64,000 nucleotides of DNA from Primulina eburnea (GCF_022965805.1 NC_133103.1:34443281-34507280), one strand, 5' to 3'. Positions 11,501 through 22,384 are shown, counted from the stretch's first letter. Translations and numbers: made by a program. The notes: a model not told the origin generated them from the letters alone.

Positions 11501-13072
11501 TAACCTGTTCATAGTCAGAGCCGAAATCAAGGGAATCCGAGATCTGGAACCCTTCCCGTAGAATTTCCACTCGTCTGTCATCTCGGGTCTGAATCTGACA
11601 ATCTTATGGAAACAATCTACAGTGGCTCTGTACTTTGTTAGCATGTCAATACCGACTATACAATCAAAATCAGCTAGACCCAATACTATACAATCTAGGT
11701 CGATCTCATGCCCCTCAAACTGTAGAATGCAATGTCTAACCGTAGTTACAGATATCAATCCACTTCCTAACGGAGAAGTAATAGACACGACATCTAGTAA
11801 CGACTCAACAGGCAGAGAATGCAACAATGCAAATCGTTCTGATATGAATGTATGCGATGCACCCGTATCTATCAATATATAAGCAGGATAACCGCAAAGG
11901 AAACAGTTACCTGCAATGACATCATCTGGGGCATCCTGTGCTTGCTCTTCAGTCAAGGCAAACACCTGAGCCTGTTGTCTCTGAGGCTGACTCCCTGGCT
12001 GGCCACCTCTGGCTCAAGGCTGGGTCTGTGCTGGTGGCGGCTGAAATGAGTGAACAGATGAAGCTTGCCTCTCAGGCTGAGTCACGGAGGCAGACGATCC
12101 TGCAGCCTGAAATCTCGATGCACCACTCCTCTGAGGACAGACCTTGGCATAATGCCCCTGTTGTTTGCATACGTTACACCTTCCCACTACACCTTGACAT
12201 TGTTCTGTGGCATGCTTACCTCCACAAGTACTGCAATATCCACTTGCCACCTCTAGACTTTGGCCAAAACCTCTCTGTCTTGACCCGCTGGAGCTCGAAG
12301 AACTGCTCCCTGCCCTCTTAAACTGTTTACCCTTTGCTTTCAACTGATCTTTGCGTCCGCTACTGCTACCACCACTTTCGAGTCGAGGAGGATGTTGTGC
12401 TGGAGGTAGTGGCGGTCTTGGACTCGGAGCCACATACGGAGCACTCCGTTGCCTAAGCAATCCTGCTTCAGCTCCTTTGGCACGATTCAATGCATCCGAG
12501 AAATTATCGGGTCTCCCAGTATTAACCAACGTAAAGATATCTGGATTCAGGCCATTTATAAACTGATCTGCCATGGCCTCATCATTTCCTGAAACATGGG
12601 GTGCAAAACGAAGCAGAGAGGAAAATTTGGCAACGTACTCCTCAATGTTTAATTGCCCTTGCCTCAGATTGGCAAATTCAGCACCTTTATCTTTACGGTA
12701 GGAGATGGGAAAGAACCGTAAATAGAACTCCGTCTTGAATCCCTTCCAAGTAATCTAGGTACCCCGCTGCTCTAAAGCTCTTCTAATGTTCAACCACCAA
12801 TTCTTGGCTATATCTTGCAATTGATGGCCAATTAGCTTTATTCTCTTCTCGTCACTGTACTCCAAAGAGTCGAATAGCATTTCAATGTCCTCAAGCCAAC
12901 TTTCGCACTCGATGGCATTCTCGGTACCTTTTAAGGTGGGAGGTCGAAAGGATTGGAATCGCTTCAGCAACGTCTCCATAGGGGTCGCTGTAACATTCAT
13001 AGGATCTCCGGATGTGCTCCCCTGTTCTTGCGCTGCTGGTTGTAAAGGTACGGCTGCTCTTCTAGGAGGCAT
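8537..13072 (-). pseudogene. gag-pol: Gag-pol polyprotein of A, two nonsense codons
   Basis: One frame runs from ATG 13072 (MPPRRAAVPL) to the stop at 8537, 1511 codons, with in-frame stops at 12755-12757 (TAG, in gag after EQRGT) and 12014-12016 (TGA, in the linker before protease). Visible parts in order: gag with knuckles CSTCGGKHATEQC and CNVCKQQGHYAKVC; protease IDTGASHTF; reverse transcriptase with [11 protein letters not shown]; RNase H with [10 protein letters not shown] and SDHKSLKYL; integrase with an HHCC finger ([10 protein letters not shown]... CLNCQQ) and a DDE core ([26 protein letters not shown]); and a C-terminal chromodomain-like end ([19 protein letters not shown]) typical of Tekay chromoviruses, which helps target integration to chromatin. 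The long segment 11965-8537 is fully open. Readthrough or help in trans would be needed. Confidence 0.92.
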
Positions 13073-13305
13073 ATCTAATGAACCAACGGATTAGTAAACA
13101 AGATATACTACTGTCTCAGCCATCCTCTAGTCAGTTACCTCTGATCTAGAATCAGTTCTGATTCAGTTTATCACATGCTGAAAGAAATCAAATAACAACA
13201 ACATGTAATAAGGAAAGCAATAATCATGCTGGCACGTCATTAAGCAAGGAAGAAGACTCGATCTACCCCGCTCATTCTATCTTATCTTACTTTAAAGGAA
13301 CTATC

Positions 13306-13317
13306 GCTCTGATACCA
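13306..13317 (-). other. Primer-binding site of A
   Basis: The minus strand reads TGGTATCAGAGC (initiator tRNA-Met type), five bases from the inner LTR end at 13323. Confidence 0.9.
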
Positions 13318-13322
13318 CCTGT

Positions 13323-15307
13323 TGTGGGGACCCGGGCTCTAATTCTTTTCTTTGGGATTAAAACGAATCATTAATATAAAAGTGGGTCAAATTTTTGCTT
13401 TTACATTAAATCAAATGAAAGCTAACATAAGAAGTCTCTATGTTATTCAACAACATATTATACAAACATAAGATACAATATGTCTTGTTCTATCCATATT
13501 CGACAACTAGTAATTAAATACAGTACATGCCAAAAGTACAACTACTAGTTCTTCTGCTATGCCCGAGATCACCACGCTATGTCCATCTCTCATCCTATGC
13601 GTGACCCAGATCCTGCCCCACCTGTTGTTATGCACACATACAGACATAACAACAGCCGGAAAACCGGTGAGAACAAATCCCAGTATAAACATGTATACAT
13701 GCATATAATCAATTAAACATGAAACATGCTATCATGAATGACATCATATGCACATGCAATGCAATGCGAATCAAACCATGTCTGGACTCGACTCGACTAG
13801 AACTCTAGGGATCCCGGTGTGAATAAGACGTCACTACCTACCCTCCAATCGGGGTAATGTACGTCTCATTCCTAGACTTCGGTCTGAGCTGTATCAACGG
13901 CGGCAATAAGAGTAATACCTACTCCTATGCTGAGATACACCGAAACGTCTAGCTATTTGACAATGCCTGTCAAAGACTCTCCTATCTTAGATGCAATGAA
14001 TATCAATATGTAAACAACGTATAATCATATTCATATCTGAATATCACACTGATCATACATGCTTGAATACAATTCTGAAATCAAAGCATAAACATGTTAA
14101 AAGATTGAATATAATGCTATACACAATTCATAAACATGTTACAATATATCTAATAATACTCGTATGTGATTTTGGTTGGGAAACTCAAATAATATCTTAT
14201 TTGAGTTACATCTCCCCAAACAAAACATGACTTATACCTTCTTTTGTTAAACCTTTATCGATGTCGAGGTCTCGATGTCGAAGTGAGGTAAGATGAATCT
14301 GAAATGGAATGTTGATACACAATTTATCAATTACTAATCCAAATCAACACCTATCCACTCTCAATACTTGATCTTGATACAATTTGACGGCATAACGACG
14401 TAATTCTCGACACCGGTCAAATCAATACAATATAATCAACACGAAACTATATCCTCAATTCATAATCATCACAATATCCAAGTCAAGATCTCAAAATCTG
14501 CATATACTTCATTCTATACATGCTGAAAATCGTAATAATAGCATACGATATCCGTTCTTCGATCCGGTTGTATTTCTACGGTGTCAATAACCACAAGAAC
14601 ACATTCTAAAGCTTAAACCATAATTCTCCCAACATATATATTTCAAAACATGCTGGAATTGAAGAAAACTTACATCACCTTGTAGCTAATAAAGAGAGGA
14701 GTTCAAAACCGAAGTCGGATTTGAATTTGGATGCTTAAATCTTACAAAAGCAAACTTTGAAAGTGAAAGAGAATTTGGAAGCTTTCCCTCCTCTGAATTC
14801 TCGGACCTTCTGCTGAAACTGAAGCAAGAATCGAGACAATGCTATATATACTTTGCATGATTTGATACACATGGCTCACCCTTTGAAGCACACGTCTCGC
14901 GCATATGCGCGGCATTACTCGCGCATGTGCGCCGAATCTACTGTCTCGGCAGATTTAGCACTCGCGCATATGCGCCACTAAACTCGTGCATATGCGCCAA
15001 TGGTTCTGGACGCTCCGCGCATATGCGCCACTACTCTCGCGCATATGCGCCAAAGCTGCTGTACATGTCGCGCATATGCGCCACTCTTTCCGCGCATATG
15101 CGCCAATGCTACTGGAATTCTCATGCATATGCGCGCATTCCTTCGCGCATATGCGCCATAGCTTCGGCCTTACTCATTCTTTTGACTATCTTTCACATCT
15201 TTATTATGCATTTCCCTTTCTTTTCTAGTCCAATGAAATACATCTACAATCATCTTAATTATCAACAAATCCATCTGATTATGATAACTAAATCTTCGAG
15301 CCTTACA
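13323..15307 (-). repeat. 5' LTR of element A
   Basis: Same length as the left copy (1985 bp) with about eight substitutions by hand comparison. The palindrome array is at 14897-15157 with the same ten copies. Followed by the TSD GTATG (15308-15312). Confidence 0.95.
14897..15157 (-). promoter_or_regulatory. GCGCATATGCGC palindrome array (5' LTR of A)
   Basis: The same ten-copy array as at 8025-8285, here in the LTR that would drive the element, upstream of a TATATATA box at about 14843-14850. Confidence 0.65.
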
Positions 15308-15312
15308 GTATG

Positions 15313-15594
15313 TGTGCATGACAACAGGTGGGGCTGGATCGGGGTCAAGAGGATGAGGAGAGAAGAAGAGTTAGCGTGGTGATTCCGGACTTACTGTAGA
15401 TTTGGTTTATTACTTGAACGTAGTAACCGAACCTTAGACTTAGATTGTACAGTATTGTACTTTTATACTGAAATGTATTTTATACTGAGATGTATATTAT
15501 TTAGATTCCATTACCTTCCGCATTTACATTTTAAAAAGAAAAATTTTTAGACCCTGTTTATCAGAACTGATAATTAAATCCCTACGATGATTAA
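15313..15594 (+). repeat. E3 5' LTR, second segment
   Basis: Continues the E3 LTR after element A and matches about 35779-36052 of the 3' LTR. It ends with ATTAA (15590-15594), the TSD of the Athila insertion. Confidence 0.85.
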
Positions 15595-17164
15595 TGATAA
15601 ACATAAAAATTGTACATTAATTAAATGTTTTATAATATAAATATATAGTTTTTGTTTTATTAAATTTTTAAATATTATATGTTTTATAATAAATTGTATA
15701 AAATATAAGTTGTTGTGTAATTATAAGTTTTTACTATTTTTACAGGTTCGATAAAACAAGAATAACCTTGGCGTTGCAAATGGGATTAAGATGATTCTTG
15801 GACCTGTAGAAAGTTGATGTTAATATCTACAATATTGGTGGCAAGCATGAGATAAAAATCCTCTCACAATTGGGATCAAATTAAGCAACAATTAAAGTTA
15901 CCGAAGGAGTGGCAGTTTTACCATGCTCTAGTATTTTGACCATATCTCTCAAACTACTTGGTCAAATATTCTGAAAAAAATACCACAACTAGACAACTTA
16001 ATTATCCACATGTTTCATTTTATGTGAAGAAGAAAATTCGGAGAAGATGCTTGTCAAAAGTGATGTGCAATATAATATTAATTTCTTGGAACACCAATGA
16101 AGACTTATGTGTAAAAAATAATATTTTATTTGTGGTTGTCTCCCCAAATTTGGCTATAAATAGGGGTGCATTGTAATGTATTGAGATATCCCTCATTCTA
16201 TGAACAAATCTTTGAGTTCATAATATTTCTCTCTATATTTTTCTTTTATTTCTTCATTTAAATATAATTAGCATGTTAATTTCATATTCAAAGTTTTACA
16301 CTTTGAATAATGAATAGCTAACTTCCTAAAGTTGAGATGATAAGGTGAAGCTCTTGGCATGATAATAAGGTTATTATAAGGTAAGAATCTATGTTTTATA
16401 TTATTTAATCATTATTTATTGTTTATGTTATATTTATTTCTTTAAGCATTTTTATACCCTACTTATAAGTGGGAGTTTTGATTTATTGTTGCTATATGTT
16501 ACACTAAATTCTTGGAACCATTTAAATGTTAGTTTGGTATTACCAACCATTTAAAATGGATGCCTTGAGTTATTATATATAAATATATTATAATATTAAA
16601 TTCTTGGAACCATTTAAATGTTAGTTTGGTTTTACCAACCATTTAACTTGGATTCCTTGATTTATTATATATGAATATATTATAGTATTAATTTATTGGT
16701 ACCATTTAAATGTTTGTTTGGTTTTACCAACCATTTAAAGTGGGAACCTTGATTTAGTGTTTACAAATATATATAGCACAATAAATACTTGACCACATTT
16801 ATAAGTTTTGGTATATATTATGTACTTATAAGATTATAATTTATAACATAATATAAATATGATTATTTAATATATTGGAACCATTTTATTAAGTGGATTT
16901 CAATATTGTTCGTTAATGTTAACTTTATTAAAATACCAAGAGTGGATCCTTTAATCTCAACTACTAAAATTTAAATTTGAACAATTAAAATTTACCCATT
17001 AAAGATTCAATTAAAATTAAAAAGAAACAAAAACAAAAACAAAAAGACATTGTAGTGGACTTGTAATTACCTTAGCTTCCCTGTGGATACGATATTCGGA
17101 CTCACCGAATTATACTACTTGTGGACAACCTGCTCTTGGGAGTGCAACAATCAAAGTCGCAACA
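15595..17164 (+). repeat. 5' LTR of the Athila element
   Basis: TGATAAACAT to GTCGCAACA, 1570 bp, very AT-rich. It contains three imperfect tandem units around 16500-16760, built on ACCATTTAAATG.TAGTTTGG and related blocks. TATAAATAG at about 16155 could be the promoter box. Confidence 0.93.
16500..16760 (+). repeat. Tandem units in the Athila LTR
   Basis: About three imperfect 90-bp units, each with a TTGG(A/T)ACCATTTAAATG block, a GTTTGG.(A/T)TTACCAACC block and an ATATAAATATATTA-like tail. The same array is in the 3' LTR at about 25190-25450. The function is unknown; each unit contains a short inverted repeat of GGTT/AACC type. Confidence 0.6.
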
Positions 17165-17170
17165 AGTTTT

Positions 17171-17188
17171 TGGCGCCGTTGCCGGGGA
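17171..17188 (+). other. Primer-binding site (tRNA-Asp type)
   Basis: TGGCGCCGTTGCCGGGGA, six bases after the LTR, is the hallmark primer site of Athila/Tat elements. Confidence 0.9.
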
Positions 17189-17353
17189 AGTATAATTTAA
17201 TTTCAAGTCTATTTAATATTGTTTAAAGTTTATTTTTCTTTTTATTGCTTTTGTGTGTTTTTTTTTTTCTTTTTGTTTTGCATTTGCATGAGCATTTGGT
17301 CACGTACACTTAGTGGTCGGCTCATTCGAAATAACCCTTTATTTTTACAAAAC

Positions 17354-20300
17354 ATGGCGGAAGAACCCATCCAAGAAAATGAAGATGAAATTCAATCTCA
17401 ACATGATCATGATAGACGAAGAACACTTAGAGATCACATGAATCCTACACGTACTAGTGCACCTTCATGTCTAGTTTTTCCCCCTGATGCATCTCATTTC
17501 AATTTTAAGCCTGGTATTATCCAACTTTTACCCAACTTTCATGGCTTAGATTCTGAAAATCCATACATGCATTTACGAGAGTTTGAAGAAGTGTGCAACA
17601 CATATAATGATCTAAATTGTAGCATGAACACCATTCGCCTTAAGCTTTTTCCTTTTTCTTTAAAAGATAAAGCTAAAACTTGGCTACAAAATCTTAGATC
17701 GGGATCCATTCGAACTTGGGATGAATTGCAACAACAATTTTTGAAAAAGTTTTTTCCATCTCATAGAACAAATTCTTTCAAAAGGCAAATCATCACTTTC
17801 ACTCAAAAACAAGGAGAAACTTTTTATCAGTGTTGGGATAGATACAAAGAATTGCTTAATCTTTGTCCACATCATGGTTTTGAAATTTGGAGAGTTGTTT
17901 CTCAATTTTATGAAGGCTTAACACCTAAAGATAGGCAAATGGTTGAATTTATGTGTAATGGAACATTTGAAGATAAAGATCCGAACGAGGCAATTGAGTA
18001 TCTCGATTCATTAGCTGAAAATGCTCAAAATTGGGACACTATAGGTACAATCGAACCGTCAAACAAGATTCAATCTCCTACATCTGGTGGAGGTATGTAC
18101 ACTCTCAAAGATGAACATGATCTTCAAGCTAGATTTACCTCTTTGGCAAGAAAAGTTGAGGCACTTGAATTGAAAAAGAATGGTCAATTAAAATCTGTTC
18201 AAGAAATTGTGTGTCACATCTGTGATACAAGTGATCATTTTACAAAAGATTGTCCCACTTTGCCCTCTTTTAAAGAATGTCTCCATGAGCAAGCCAATAT
18301 TTTGAACAATTTCAAAAGGCCAAATTTTGAACCATTTTCTCAAAATTACAATCCAGGTTGGCGAAATCATCCAAATTTTAGTTGGAGGAATGATAATGCT
18401 GCACAATTTCCGCAACCACATTTTCAAAATCAACAAAATTTTCAAAATTATGCACCTTATGTTCCTCCGCCGAAAAGAAATTTGGAAGATACATTGAATT
18501 CTTTCATTGCAAAGCAAGAGTCTATCAATACTCAAACTGCTCAAACCATGACAGACTTGAAAGATACTCTTGCTAAATTTGCATCTGCACTTAATGTTCA
18601 TGAAAAAGGTAAATTTCCTTCACAACCTCTGCCTAATCCCAAGGATCATCATACACAAATTGGAACTTCTGGAACTCAACCGATGGATCAGGTAAAATCT
18701 GTTATTACCCTTCGAAGTGGTAAGGTTGTGGAAAAATCCATTCTTGAACCTTGTGAAGATGATGATAAATCAACTCCAAAGGGTAAGGAAGTGGAACCCA
18801 TAACTTGCGAAGAGGAGGTTCAACAGACAGTGTCACCACCATTCCCTCATGCATTGAAAAATACAAAAAAATCAAATTTGAATTCTGATATATATGATAT
18901 TTTTAAACAAGTAAAAGTTAATATTCCTTTATTAGATGCAATAAAACAGGTACCATCATATGCCAAATTTTTGAAAGACTTGTGCACTGTGAAAAGAAAA
19001 TTGAATGTGAAAAAGAAAGCATTTTTAGCCGAACAAGTAAGTGCAATCATTCAAAATAATAATGCTTTGAAATACAAAGACCCTGGTTGTCCTACTATTT
19101 CGTGTATTATTGGAGAACGAAAGATTAAAAAAGCCTTGCTTGACCTTGGAGCTAGTGTGAATTTACTTCCATATTCAGTTTATCAAGAACTCAATCTAGG
19201 CGAGTTAAAATCTACTTCGGTAACACTTTTACTTGCTGATAGATCTGTTAAAGTGCCAAGAGGTATGGTAGAAGACGTGTTGGTCCAAGTTGATAACTTT
19301 GTATATCCTGTCGATTTCATAGTTTTAGATACACAACCTATTGAAGCTTGTAATGCAATTCCTGTAATTTTAGGTCGTCCATTTTTAGCAACTTCTAATG
19401 CTCTTATAAATTGCAGGAATGGAATAATGAAGTTGTCATTTGGTAACATGACCTTGGAGCTCAATGTTTTTAATCTTTGTAAGCAACCACATGACAAAGG
19501 AGATGAAAGTGAAGATGAAAATCTTATTGAAACTCTTGTGGAAGAAAACATTCAAGAAGGGAGTACTCGTGATCAATTAGATATTTGTTCAATTGAAACT
19601 GTTAAAGAAAATATTGAAATTGATCTTGACGATTTTTTCAGGTATCACTCGTTACCAGGATCAGAGAAAGAATTTGATGAAAAATATGAGAACAAAGACG
19701 AACCACCAGTATTGGAGTTAAAACCCTTGCCAGAAGAATTGAAGTATGCATTTCTTGGAGAAGATGAAACATATCCGGTGGTAATTTCTTCCAAACTCTC
19801 AAGTAATCAAGAAGGTAAATTAGTTGATATGCTTAAAAGACATAAAAATGCAATTGGTTGGACACTAAAAGATCTTAAGGGCATTAATCCACTAATTTGC
19901 ACACACAAAATTCACTTAGAAGAAAATGCAAAAACATCTCAACAACCACAAAGGAGATTAAATCCACACATGAAAGATGTTGTGAAAACTGAAGTTCTCA
20001 AACTACTTGATGTTGGAATTATCTACCCTATTTCAGATAGTAAGTGGGTAAGCCCAACACAAGTAGTTCCAAAAAAATCTGGCATCACAGTGATAAAAAA
20101 TGAAAAAGGTGAATTGTTAACAAGTCGAGTCCCATCTAGTTGGCGGATGTGTATTGATTATAGAAAATTAAATGACGCCACTAGAAAAGATCATTTTCCA
20201 TTACCATTTTTGGATCAAATTTTAGAAAGAGTAGCAGGTCATCCCTACTACTGTTTTCTTGACGGATATTCAGGCTATTATCAAATTCCCATTGCACTCG

Positions 20301-21532
20301 AAGATCAAGAAAAAACTACATTCACATGTCCTTTTGGAACATTTGCATTCAGAAGGATGCCATTTGGTTTATGCAATGCCCCAGCAACATTTCAAAGATG
20401 TATGCTAAGCATTTTCTGCGACATGGTTGAAAATTGTTTGGAAATTTTTATGGATGATTTAACTGTTTTTGGGAATACATTTGATAATTGTCTTGAAAAT
20501 TTGGAAAAAGTTTTAAAAAGATGCGAGGAAAAAGGTCTTATTTTAAATTGGGAAAAATGTCATTACATGATTACTTCTGGAATTGTTTTGGGACATGTCG
20601 TGTCATCTCATGGAATTGAAGTCGATAAAGCAAAAGTTGATGTCATTGCCAATTTACCCCCTCCAAAAACCATTAAAGAAATTCGCTCATTTTTGGGACA
20701 TGCTGGATTTTATAGGAGGTTTATAAAGGACTTTAGTTTAATCTCTAAACCCATTTGTAACCTCTTAACAAAAGACAGTGCATTTGAGTGGACTCAAGAA
20801 TGTCAAAATGCTTTTGATAAAATCATTCGACATTTAACATCAGCTCCTATCATGCAACCTCCTGATTGGTCTTTACCATTTGAAATCATGTGCGATGCGA
20901 GTGATTATGCAGTCGGTGCAATATTGGGTCAAAGAAGAAACGGTAAGCCTTATGTGATATATTATGCAAGTAGAACTTTAAACAATGCTCAAATGAATTA
21001 CTCCACAACTGAAAAAGAGCTACTTGCTGTAATATTTGCATTAGATATATTTCGTTCTTATTTGATTGGATCAACAACTATCGTGTTTACTGATCATTCT
21101 GCTATTAGATATTTGTTGACCAAACAGGATGCAAAGCCACGACTGATACGATGGATTTTGTTGCTCCAAGAATTTGACATTGTAATCAAAGATAAAAAAG
21201 GAACCGAGAATGTCGTAGCCGATCATTTATCGAGACTAGTAACAGGATCATCTTTTGAAATGACACCAATTAACGATAATTTTCCTGATGAACATCTATT
21301 TTCAGTTACTACTACACCTTGGTTTGCTAACATAGTAAATTTTCTTGTGACAGGAAAAATGCCACCGCAATGGAGTTCCCAAGATAAAAGAAAATTTTTG
21401 AATGAGGTAAAAAACTTTTATTGGGATGATCCGTATCTGTTCAAGTATTGTCCGGATCAAATTTTTCGACGTTGCATACCCGACAATGAGGTTTTCTTAA
21501 TCTTTTTATTTTCCCGGTTAAATGGCGGATAA
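17354..21532 (+). CDS. gag-pol: Athila gag-pro-RT-RNase H polyprotein, no integrase
   Basis: I choose ATG 17354 (MAEEPIQENE) as start; an in-frame ATG at 17288 would add 22 residues. The frame is open for about 1392 residues. Gag occupies the first third (PDASHFNFKPGIIQLLPNFH, DWL-type core) with a zinc knuckle CHICDTSDHFTKDC near residue 286. Protease shows the Athila-type LLDLGASVNLLPYSVY near 594. RT has WRMCIDYRKLN, MPFGLCNAPATFQRCM and the catalytic FMDDLTVFG near 1030. RNase H has CDASDYAVGA and FTDHSAIRYLL up to about 1294. The integrase N-terminus starts (FLNEVKNFYWDDPYLFKYC, RRCIPDNEV) but the family sequence ends near 21490 and the frame closes 14 codons later, so the HHCC finger and DDE core are absent. 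The rest looks functional. Confidence 0.92.
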   Translation: MAEEPIQENEDEIQSQHDHDRRRTLRDHMNPTRTSAPSCLVFPPDASHFNFKPGIIQLLPNFHGLDSENPYMHLREFEEVCNTYNDLNCSMNTIRLKLFPFSLKDKAKTWLQNLRSGSIRTWDELQQQFLKKFFPSHRTNSFKRQIITFTQKQGETFYQCWDRYKELLNLCPHHGFEIWRVVSQFYEGLTPKDRQMVEFMCNGTFEDKDPNEAIEYLDSLAENAQNWDTIGTIEPSNKIQSPTSGGGMYTLKDEHDLQARFTSLARKVEALELKKNGQLKSVQEIVCHICDTSDHFTKDCPTLPSFKECLHEQANILNNFKRPNFEPFSQNYNPGWRNHPNFSWRNDNAAQFPQPHFQNQQNFQNYAPYVPPPKRNLEDTLNSFIAKQESINTQTAQTMTDLKDTLAKFASALNVHEKGKFPSQPLPNPKDHHTQIGTSGTQPMDQVKSVITLRSGKVVEKSILEPCEDDDKSTPKGKEVEPITCEEEVQQTVSPPFPHALKNTKKSNLNSDIYDIFKQVKVNIPLLDAIKQVPSYAKFLKDLCTVKRKLNVKKKAFLAEQVSAIIQNNNALKYKDPGCPTISCIIGERKIKKALLDLGASVNLLPYSVYQELNLGELKSTSVTLLLADRSVKVPRGMVEDVLVQVDNFVYPVDFIVLDTQPIEACNAIPVILGRPFLATSNALINCRNGIMKLSFGNMTLELNVFNLCKQPHDKGDESEDENLIETLVEENIQEGSTRDQLDICSIETVKENIEIDLDDFFRYHSLPGSEKEFDEKYENKDEPPVLELKPLPEELKYAFLGEDETYPVVISSKLSSNQEGKLVDMLKRHKNAIGWTLKDLKGINPLICTHKIHLEENAKTSQQPQRRLNPHMKDVVKTEVLKLLDVGIIYPISDSKWVSPTQVVPKKSGITVIKNEKGELLTSRVPSSWRMCIDYRKLNDATRKDHFPLPFLDQILERVAGHPYYCFLDGYSGYYQIPIALEDQEKTTFTCPFGTFAFRRMPFGLCNAPATFQRCMLSIFCDMVENCLEIFMDDLTVFGNTFDNCLENLEKVLKRCEEKGLILNWEKCHYMITSGIVLGHVVSSHGIEVDKAKVDVIANLPPPKTIKEIRSFLGHAGFYRRFIKDFSLISKPICNLLTKDSAFEWTQECQNAFDKIIRHLTSAPIMQPPDWSLPFEIMCDASDYAVGAILGQRRNGKPYVIYYASRTLNNAQMNYSTTEKELLAVIFALDIFRSYLIGSTTIVFTDHSAIRYLLTKQDAKPRLIRWILLLQEFDIVIKDKKGTENVVADHLSRLVTGSSFEMTPINDNFPDEHLFSVTTTPWFANIVNFLVTGKMPPQWSSQDKRKFLNEVKNFYWDDPYLFKYCPDQIFRRCIPDNEVFLIFLFSRLNGG

Positions 21533-21627
21533 CGGTACTCCGTGACTCTCATAGTCGGTTAAATCAGTTTCCCACAATTGCTGATACAAAAATTTAAAAA
21601 AAAAAAATCATTTCTTTTCTTTTCAAA
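21490..21627 (+). other. Junction/leader before the Cys-rich ORF
   Basis: Replaces the integrase. It contains CGGTTAAAT twice (about 21513 and 21555), a seven-codon mini-ORF (ATG at about 21519) and an A/T-rich run, then a pyrimidine stretch and ATGG in a favourable start context. It could be the remains of the acquired RNA's leader; nothing proves this. Confidence 0.4.
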
Positions 21628-22173
21628 ATGGATGAAATTCTCTCAAAAATTTGTAAATATTTTCCCTCTGTTTCTGAAAATGTTCTAAGAAAAATTTATG
21701 CAGGAAGGTGTGAAAGATTGAGATTACTAATGCAAAAAGGAATTCCAGAAGATATTCGTCTTGTAATAGAAGCTAAGGTCCGATTAGGAGGAGAAGTTCC
21801 ACAATCATTGCTTATTCGGTATTTGCCTGGATTAGGAAAAAGCACTTATGCGAAAAAACGAAGGGCCAAAAGTTTAGGGGTTTGTCATAAGTGTGCAAGA
21901 TGGACTTGTGACAAACGATGCAGATCTTTGGGATGTGTTTCCAATAACAGAGAAGATAAAATTGATTTCATTAAGAATGGGCTGAGTAAGGAGTCTTTAG
22001 ATAACATCTTATTGACTCTTGAGACGCATTCTAGTGGACATGTGCATATTGAACTTCTCCGTTTATGGAAACAATTTCAAGATGAGCGTCATAGTCTTGG
22101 GAATCTGACTAAAAAAGACCCTGTTTGCCAATTTATAAGAAAATTGGATGGGAAGCATATCCTCGACTCATAG
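21628..22173 (+). CDS. Virus-like Cys-rich nucleic-acid-binding protein
   Basis: An intact 181-residue ORF from ATG 21628 (context AAAATGG). The middle holds GKSTYAKKRRAKSLGVCHKC: a Ser-Thr-Tyr-Ala motif, a basic block (residues 76-81) and then cysteines at 86, 89, 94, 98 and 103, giving a CX2C...CX4C arrangement. This order (STYA, basic cluster, Cys finger) is what I know from the carlavirus nucleic-acid-binding protein family (Pfam Carla_C4), small proteins that bind RNA and DNA and in some viruses suppress RNA silencing or act in the nucleus. The viral proteins are usually shorter (about 100-130 residues); here there are about 65 extra N-terminal and 75 extra C-terminal residues that I do not recognise. 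No start-to-stop damage is visible. It could instead be a plant or element gene with a convergent motif. Its position suggests expression from the element's RNA. Confidence 0.6.
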   Translation: MDEILSKICKYFPSVSENVLRKIYAGRCERLRLLMQKGIPEDIRLVIEAKVRLGGEVPQSLLIRYLPGLGKSTYAKKRRAKSLGVCHKCARWTCDKRCRSLGCVSNNREDKIDFIKNGLSKESLDNILLTLETHSSGHVHIELLRLWKQFQDERHSLGNLTKKDPVCQFIRKLDGKHILDS

Positions 22174-22384
22174 AAGGCGTTGAAGCCGTTTCTGGACGTA
22201 AAACCAGAGGAAAATTGTGAGCCACAATCACACTACTGTTTATAAGCATGTGTGTCATTATTTTTTTACTATTTATTCTGTTTACAGCTGTGACCCATAG
22301 TTTTGTCATGATAACATATTACCCCTATAAAATCTCTCATCTTTCTTTCTACTTTCGCAGAAAAAAAAAAAGGAAAGTAAAAAC
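22174..22384 (+). promoter_or_regulatory. Spacer with TATA-like box and splice acceptor before LOG
   Basis: Contains CTATAAAATC at 22325-22334 and a strong acceptor-like tract TTTCTTTCTACTTTCGCAG (22342-22360), 24 bp before the LOG start. Athila env-like genes are thought to be expressed from spliced RNA, so the acceptor could join the LOG ORF to the element's leader; alternatively the TATA-like box gives an independent promoter. Both are inferences from motifs. Confidence 0.45.

Larger units (their letters stand above)
6451..15307 (-). mobile_element. Tekay-type Ty3/gypsy element A, complete
   Basis: An 8857-bp element with two LTRs of 1985 bp, a tRNA-Met primer site, one gag-pol frame ending in a chromodomain-like segment, a polypurine tract and a GTATG TSD (6446-6450 and 15308-15312). 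I counted about eight differences between the LTRs (roughly 99.6% identity), so the insertion is recent. Two nonsense codons interrupt gag, so this copy should need help from a relative. It sits in the 5' LTR of E3. Confidence 0.95.

Noticed and set aside
15958..16176. 72-codon ORF repeated at 24644-24862
   Set aside because: Identical because both copies lie in the Athila LTRs; no protein features.
17219..17353. Start of the Athila polyprotein upstream of 17354
   Set aside because: 17219 is not ATG, and the added Phe/Cys-rich residues look like untranslated leader; 17288 remains possible but less likely.
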